Assembly (NCBI RefSeq): GCF_947491715.1
Contig: NZ_CANLKR010000021.1
Location: forward strand, 38,675 to 102,674
Origin: an uncultured Shewanella sp.
GTDB taxonomy: Bacteria > Pseudomonadota > Gammaproteobacteria > Enterobacterales > Shewanellaceae
Direction of reading: 5' to 3'
Length of the DNA: 64,000 nt
Part shown: piece after piece, positions 59,619 through 64,000 of the stretch
Position numbering within the stretch: position 1 is the first letter of the stretch
Layout: every line of letters begins with the position of its first letter
Made by a program: the position numbers and the translations under genes
The notes under the pieces: generated by a model
Database searches by the model: none
Seen by the model: the letters and a program-made list of their open reading frames with translations, nothing else
What the model was told of the DNA's origin: nothing

Positions 59619-59837
59619 TCAGTCAAGTCGGGGATGAGGACTAATCAATCCTGATAAGGAAGCAATCACGAGTAATGCCATGACAATCAAAGCAAATAAC
59701 ACTCGCCACCCTAAAAAACGACTCATTGGGGCCGATTTTTTCCCTTTGACCATGACATACCAAGCACGGCCTAGGTTAACAATCATGAATAGCAGTAGCA
59801 GCACTAAACAAAACTTAAATAACAACAAGAGATCCAT
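59619..59837 (-). CDS. DUF2909 small membrane protein
   Basis: A 72-aa protein with two hydrophobic helices joined by a basic loop (VMVKGKKSAPMSRFLGWR). GAGGAG lies at good spacing before its ATG. Members of this family are commonly found between cox genes and SURF1. It runs opposite to the cox genes. Role unknown; assembly is suspected from context only. Confidence 0.78.
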   Translation of the reverse strand: MDLLLLFKFCLVLLLLFMIVNLGRAWYVMVKGKKSAPMSRFLGWRVLFALIVMALLVIASLSGLISPHPRLD

Positions 59838-60573
59838 TCTTACTCCTCAAAAGATAGTCACAAAATCTGGGCTATTTATTTTGATCTCTACTGTGAGCGT
59901 GTTTTCACTTTTGGTCAAGTTAGGTATGTGGCAACTAGATCGATATCAAGAAAAAAAAGTGTGGCAACAAGAACTCACTTTACGAAGCAATCAAACAGCA
60001 CTCAATTATACTCAGTTGCTCACTCTGCCTAACCAGACCCAATATACAGGGCTTCGTTTGCAAACTGACATCAATCCAACGTCAAATCATATTCTGCTAT
60101 TGGATAATCAAGTTTATCAAGGACAAGTAGGGTATTTAGCTTACCAAGCGGTGGAAGTTCTCCCCCACCTTCCTTGGCTATTAGTCGAGTTAGGCTTTAT
60201 CGCAGCCAGTAGCAATAGACAAATTTTGCCGTCTATCAAGACTATACCAAACTCAATGACCTTAACAGGCCGCCTTTATAACAAACAAACCAATCCAATG
60301 AGCCAGGACTTAATGGCTGAAAAAGGTTGGCCTAAACGCATTCAAAATCTAAATTTAGAACAGTTAGAGCAAGAACTTAACCACACCTTGGCTCCAGCAG
60401 TACTCCAGCCCGATAGGCTTCACACGCATACCTTACCCCATCCATGGAAACCTTTTCCTATGGTAGCAGATAAACACAAAGGCTATGCCTTGCAATGGTT
60501 TGTCATGGCAGCGGTGTTTATTTTGATTATGGGAGGTTTACTATTTCGAGAAATAAAAAAGCAAATAAGGTGA
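59785..60573 (+). CDS. SURF1-family oxidase assembly protein
   Basis: About 262 aa: an N-terminal helix (SVFSLLVKLGMWQLDRYQEKK), a soluble periplasmic domain (LLVELGFIAASSNRQ), and a C-terminal helix after HKGYALQWFVMAAVF. SURF1 assists haem a insertion into subunit I. The start is uncertain: this ATG (MNSSSSTKQNL) lies antisense inside the DUF2909 gene. The first alternative is a TTG about 30 codons on; a frame start at 59680 is less likely. Confidence 0.85.
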   Translation: MNSSSSTKQNLNNNKRSILTPQKIVTKSGLFILISTVSVFSLLVKLGMWQLDRYQEKKVWQQELTLRSNQTALNYTQLLTLPNQTQYTGLRLQTDINPTSNHILLLDNQVYQGQVGYLAYQAVEVLPHLPWLLVELGFIAASSNRQILPSIKTIPNSMTLTGRLYNKQTNPMSQDLMAEKGWPKRIQNLNLEQLEQELNHTLAPAVLQPDRLHTHTLPHPWKPFPMVADKHKGYALQWFVMAAVFILIMGGLLFREIKKQIR

Positions 60574-60731
60574 TACTGATTAAAGAGTTAAAAAACTTTT
60601 TAATCACCTGTACTTATAAAACAATACCTTCCTAGCCGCTTCGGGAAGTGATTATATTCGCTAGTTCACACTCTGAGTCAGCCTCTATGTGCGCTAGACA
60701 ATACTCATCAACTAAAGTATGAGGAGATGGA

Positions 60732-61277
60732 ATGAACTCCACTAAGCAAAATGGAAAAAATACGCTAATCATCTTAATGTTAGCCTTTATCCTTCCCGTA
60801 GCCCTAGCTAAATTAGTGCTCAGTATGGATCTTTACCGAGGAGGCGCCACCAATAATGGCACTTTAATTGCGGCCGATACAACCTATGCCAGTTTAATGA
60901 TGAAAAACCCTAAACCGCAACAATGGCAAATATTGTATCTACTACCCCAAAATTGCCAGCTAAAATGCCAAAATCGTCTCTATATTTTACAGCAAAGCCA
61001 CACAGCACTTGGAAAAGAAAAAGATAGAGTGCATCCCGTTATCATGCTCGATGAACACAGTGACATTTCAGCCTTATTGCCTTACCAATTTATCACTCAC
61101 TCAGTCAACGACAAACTAGCCGCACTATTAAGTGAGCAAAAACTCATTATTGTCGATCCCTTGGGCAGCCTCATTATGAGCTACCCTATCGTACTCAATA
61201 AAGATGCGCAGATAATGCAAGGTAAAGCCCTGATAGCCGATCTTCGCAAGCTTCTTAAATTGTCGAGGATAGGCTAA
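60732..61277 (+). CDS. Membrane-anchored CxxxC protein of the oxidase cluster
   Basis: A 181-aa protein with one N-terminal helix (about 10-28). LYLLPQNCQLKCQNRLYIL contains a CxxxC motif placed after a beta strand as in SCO1 (CPDVC), and LIIVDPLGSLIMSYP resembles the late thioredoxin-fold strands. A degenerate SCO/thioredoxin-like copper or redox helper is likely by context. The stop overlaps the ctaA start (TAATG). Confidence 0.72.
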   Translation: MNSTKQNGKNTLIILMLAFILPVALAKLVLSMDLYRGGATNNGTLIAADTTYASLMMKNPKPQQWQILYLLPQNCQLKCQNRLYILQQSHTALGKEKDRVHPVIMLDEHSDISALLPYQFITHSVNDKLAALLSEQKLIIVDPLGSLIMSYPIVLNKDAQIMQGKALIADLRKLLKLSRIG

Positions 61278-62260
61278 TGCATCTCAGTCCGTTATTAAAA
61301 ATCACCTTGATCTTTACTTTATGCGTCATTTTAATGGGCGCTTATACTCGCCTATCCGATGCAGGATTAGGGTGCCCTGATTGGCCTGGATGTTACGGCA
61401 TGCTAAAGGTCCCCACTCAAGCCCATGAGCTCAGCCAAGCTGAACGCGCTTTTCCAGAATTCACCGTCGAATCCGATAAGGCATGGCTAGAAATGATCCA
61501 CCGCTATATTGCGGGAACCTTAGGTCTATTAGTCATGATGATTTTATGGCTATGCCTTAAAACCGCTAATGCACCAAAAAACTTACCCTTATTTATAGGA
61601 GGGTTAGTTCTATTTCAAGCCGCTTTAGGTATGTGGACAGTCACAATGAAACTCATGCCCATTGTGGTCATGTCTCATCTACTGGGAGGTTTCACCATTA
61701 TCTCCCTCGTCTTATTGCTATATTTACGCACTAAGCCTTTGAGAATTATCGACGGCGATCCTCAAGCCAAAACCCTAGCGACATTTTCACTGGCTTGTTT
61801 AAGCGTACTGGTTATACAAATCATTTTAGGAGGCTGGACATCAGCAAATTATGCTGCCATGGCCTGTACTGCTCTGCCTATTTGTGAAGGAAATTGGTAT
61901 CAAAATCTTGACTTTATCAAGGCTTTTTCACCCTTTCAAGGTGAGCATTCCAGCTTTGAATTTGGCGTATTGGAATATCCAGCTCGTATGACAATACATG
62001 TTGCCCATCGTTTGTGGGCAGTTGTCACCGCCATCATGTTAGTCACATTGGCTTATAAACTCATGAAGCGTGCTCGCTCAGCGACTTTAAAGCAAGCGGC
62101 TTGGGTATTACTCATTCTGGTTGGACTGCAAATAGGGTTAGGGATCAGTAACGTGATTTTTCACCTTCCTCTGGGTATCGCTGCTGCGCATAACGCAGGT
62201 GCGGCCTTACTCTTATTGAGTCTTGTATTTATCAATTACGCATTATGGCGTAAAGCATAA
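61277..62260 (+). CDS. ctaA: Haem A synthase (COX15/CtaA)
   Basis: A 327-aa, eight-helix membrane enzyme that oxidises haem O to haem A. The N-terminal [19 protein letters not shown] is a family signature, and the His residues in [24 protein letters not shown] and AAHNAGA are the haem ligands. Translationally coupled to the gene before it. Confidence 0.95.
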   Translation: MHLSPLLKITLIFTLCVILMGAYTRLSDAGLGCPDWPGCYGMLKVPTQAHELSQAERAFPEFTVESDKAWLEMIHRYIAGTLGLLVMMILWLCLKTANAPKNLPLFIGGLVLFQAALGMWTVTMKLMPIVVMSHLLGGFTIISLVLLLYLRTKPLRIIDGDPQAKTLATFSLACLSVLVIQIILGGWTSANYAAMACTALPICEGNWYQNLDFIKAFSPFQGEHSSFEFGVLEYPARMTIHVAHRLWAVVTAIMLVTLAYKLMKRARSATLKQAAWVLLILVGLQIGLGISNVIFHLPLGIAAAHNAGAALLLLSLVFINYALWRKA

Positions 62261-62283
62261 CATCTTATTTTAAGGAGTTTGAA

Positions 62284-63186
62284 ATGAATAAGTTACTTTC
62301 TTTACCTATTACCCCACCATTACCTCAATGGCGCACTTACTTAGAAATGACCAAACCTAGAGTCGTCGCCTTAATGTTACTCACCGTCTTTGTGGGAATG
62401 TGCCTCGCCATGCCAGGCACATTATCTTTTTCTGCCGTTTTCTATGGGCTCAGTGGAATTGCAATGATGGCGGGAGCCGCTGCAGCATTTAATCATTTAA
62501 TTGATCGCCGCATTGATGGCTTAATGTCTCGCACCGATAATCGTCCTTTGCCCCAAGGAAAAATATCCATACCTCGTGCCATACTTTTTTCAGTGACCCT
62601 CAGCATAGTGGGGTTCATTTTACTCTATACCCAAGTGAATCCACTCACCGCATGGCTCACTTTTGCCAGCTTAATTGGCTATGCTGTTATTTATACCGCT
62701 TATTTAAAACGCGCCACACCACAAAATATTGTGGTGGGAGGGCTTGCTGGGGCCATGCCTCCCTTACTTGGCTGGACAGCCGTCAGTGGTGAGTTTCATG
62801 GTAACGCGCTCTTATTGGTCATTATTATTTTTACTTGGACACCCCCTCATTTTTGGGCACTCGCGATTCACAGAAAAAATGAATATGCCAAAGTGGATGT
62901 CCCCATGTTACCTGTGACGCATGGGGTTGCATTCACAAAAACCTGTATTTTTTTATATACACTATTAATGGCCATCGCCTGCTTATTACCCGTACTCGTC
63001 GGTATGTCAGGTCCCTTATACCTTGTTTGTTCCAGCTTACTTAGCGGTATGTTTATTTATAAAGCTTGGGCATTAAAGTTCAGCGATAAACCTGAATTAG
63101 CCATGGGATTATTTCGTTTCTCAATTTATCAGTTGATGTTGTTATTCGCAGCACTTCTTATTGATCATTATATTTGGATACAATAA
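62284..63186 (+). CDS. cyoE: Protohaem IX farnesyltransferase (haem O synthase)
   Basis: A 300-aa prenyltransferase. [20 protein letters not shown] is the Asp-rich prenyl diphosphate-binding motif, and [25 protein letters not shown] the second conserved loop. Makes haem O for CtaA. AAGGAG lies upstream. Also called CtaB. Confidence 0.96.
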   Translation: MNKLLSLPITPPLPQWRTYLEMTKPRVVALMLLTVFVGMCLAMPGTLSFSAVFYGLSGIAMMAGAAAAFNHLIDRRIDGLMSRTDNRPLPQGKISIPRAILFSVTLSIVGFILLYTQVNPLTAWLTFASLIGYAVIYTAYLKRATPQNIVVGGLAGAMPPLLGWTAVSGEFHGNALLLVIIIFTWTPPHFWALAIHRKNEYAKVDVPMLPVTHGVAFTKTCIFLYTLLMAIACLLPVLVGMSGPLYLVCSSLLSGMFIYKAWALKFSDKPELAMGLFRFSIYQLMLLFAALLIDHYIWIQ

Positions 63187-63241
63187 CTCACATATCCTCC
63201 CTTTTAAATCATCAGGATAAAGGGAGAAAAAAGGATCTTTT

Positions 63242-63886
63242 ATGAGAAAAATCAGCTTGTTCATTATCAGTGGGATCATTTTACTCACCTTAGGTGTCGT
63301 CGCGGCGAATCAGTGGAAAGAACAAGACCACAAAAAACCTCTTGTATTAAAAACCAGTTATCTTTTCCCTGAAGCACGTATATTGCCCCCTTTTGAGCTA
63401 TTAGATCAACAAGGTCAACGCTTCACCAACCAGCAATTAATGAATACATGGAGTCTCATTTTTATTGGTTATACCTCTTGTCCCGACGTTTGCCCAACAG
63501 CAATGAGTAAACTCACTGCCGCTCAGGCTCAGCTTAATAATCACTTAGATATACAAGTGATTTTTGTCTCGGTCGATCCACAAAGAGATACACAAGATAA
63601 ACTGCAAGATTACATTAATTTTTTCAATCCTGAATTCATTGCGGCAACAGCAGGACATCAAGTACTAATGCCCTTTACTCGAAGCTTAGGTTTTGTTTAT
63701 GCCATGGTGGGTGAAGCAGAAAACTATCAAGTCGATCATAGTGCATCATACGCACTTATCTCACCAAAAGGCGAAAAAATCGCTATCATCAAGCCTCAAT
63801 CTCCAAGCCCAGGTATCACTCCACAAATCAAAAATAGTGAGCTGATTGCCGATATTACTCAAATAGCAGAACATTACTCATATTAA
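63242..63886 (+). CDS. SCO1/SenC copper chaperone
   Basis: A 214-aa membrane-anchored thioredoxin-fold protein. One helix (about 5-22), then YTSCPDVCPTAMSKL with the copper CxxxC, FVSVDPQRDT, and the third ligand His in VDHSASYALI. Delivers copper to CuA of subunit II. Last gene of the cluster. Confidence 0.94.
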   Translation: MRKISLFIISGIILLTLGVVAANQWKEQDHKKPLVLKTSYLFPEARILPPFELLDQQGQRFTNQQLMNTWSLIFIGYTSCPDVCPTAMSKLTAAQAQLNNHLDIQVIFVSVDPQRDTQDKLQDYINFFNPEFIAATAGHQVLMPFTRSLGFVYAMVGEAENYQVDHSASYALISPKGEKIAIIKPQSPSPGITPQIKNSELIADITQIAEHYSY

Positions 63887-63899
63887 GAAAAAATGTTTA

Positions 63900-63923
63900 C
63901 CCATTGAACGACCCTTCAATGGG
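63900..63923 (+). terminator. Hairpin after SCO1
   Basis: CCCATTGAA, CGACCC, TTCAATGGG form a perfect 9-bp stem 13 bp after the stop. There is no T-run, so termination is uncertain. The stem resembles the one at 43015-43039. Confidence 0.5.
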
Positions 63924-63930
63924 GACTATA

Positions 63931-64000
63931 CCCAAACCACTTGAAGATGCAGGATTCAGCTGGAATTAAAACGCGTTTAGGCAAGGCATTGAGTTGAGGG
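63931..64000. mobile_element. MITE-like element, copy 4 (truncated by the window edge)
   Basis: Starts after TATA at 63927-63930. The 70 visible bases are identical to the first 70 of copy 1, including the CCCAAACCACTTGAAG end. The identity suggests recent movement or gene conversion. The right end is outside the window. Confidence 0.82.

Overview
The window looks like chromosome from a low-GC marine gammaproteobacterium, most probably a Shewanella or close relative. I infer this from gene content and order and from protein similarity recalled from memory; no search was run. The strongest pointers are three blocks: plsB // lexA-sulA followed by an aa3-type cytochrome c oxidase and haem A cluster, an ilvGMEDA operon beside divergent ilvC/ilvY, and srkA-dsbA with a DUF3630 gene.

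Layout. 1-3.6 kb: 5' part of an MFS exporter, a c-type cytochrome gene broken by a 259-bp inverted-repeat element and a frameshift, a class V aminotransferase and a small secreted protein. 3.6-13.1 kb: branched-chain amino acid biosynthesis, with ilvL leader peptide and attenuator, ilvG, ilvM, ilvE, ilvD and ilvA on the minus strand, then ilvC and the divergent regulator ilvY. 13.1-25.6 kb: a more accessory stretch with a sodium:solute symporter and its 59-aa companion, a HlyD/FUSC efflux pair, an SMP-30-like protein, a GNAT, an MFS/AraC divergent pair, a threonine-synthase-like enzyme and two tandem alpha/beta-hydrolase-fold proteins that lack the usual nucleophile. 25.9-31.5 kb: comM, two PlsC-type acyltransferases, a second branched-chain aminotransferase and an outer-membrane barrel. 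31.6-36.8 kb: zapB, a DUF1107 gene, a candidate small RNA, two dsbA paralogues, srkA, a DUF3630 gene and a selO that has lost its middle. 37-45.7 kb: a 7TM protein, a SYLF protein, ygiQ, MAPEG, ThrE-like, Omp85-like and NTP-PPase-like genes. 45.7-53.6 kb: a second copy of the element, ubiA, uvrD, an aromatic amino acid permease, plsB and lexA. 53.8-63.9 kb: sulA, then the cytochrome oxidase cluster (coxB, coxA, ctaG, coxC, DUF2909, SURF1, a CxxxC protein, ctaA, cyoE, SCO1). A decayed element copy sits inside this cluster and the start of a fourth copy runs off the right edge.

The most interesting signal is the element family (1260-1518, 45712-45970, decayed 59359-59554, partial from 63931). 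The two full copies are both exactly 259 bp and both lie between TATA tetranucleotides. Their outer terminal repeats differ in sequence between copies, yet each pairs with its own partner end. Two internal stems also change in a compensatory way. Removing the first copy with one TATA (263 bp) restores an open frame across the cytochrome gene. This suggests a non-autonomous mobile element whose base-pairing is under selection. Other points worth a look are an orphan promoter and terminator at 32304-32410 (candidate sRNA), the in-frame selO deletion, the paired pseudo-hydrolases and a structured leader before coxB.

No tRNA, rRNA, CRISPR array, transposase or prophage gene was recognised. Start codons were moved from the longest open frame where a ribosome-binding site or family comparison favoured another start.
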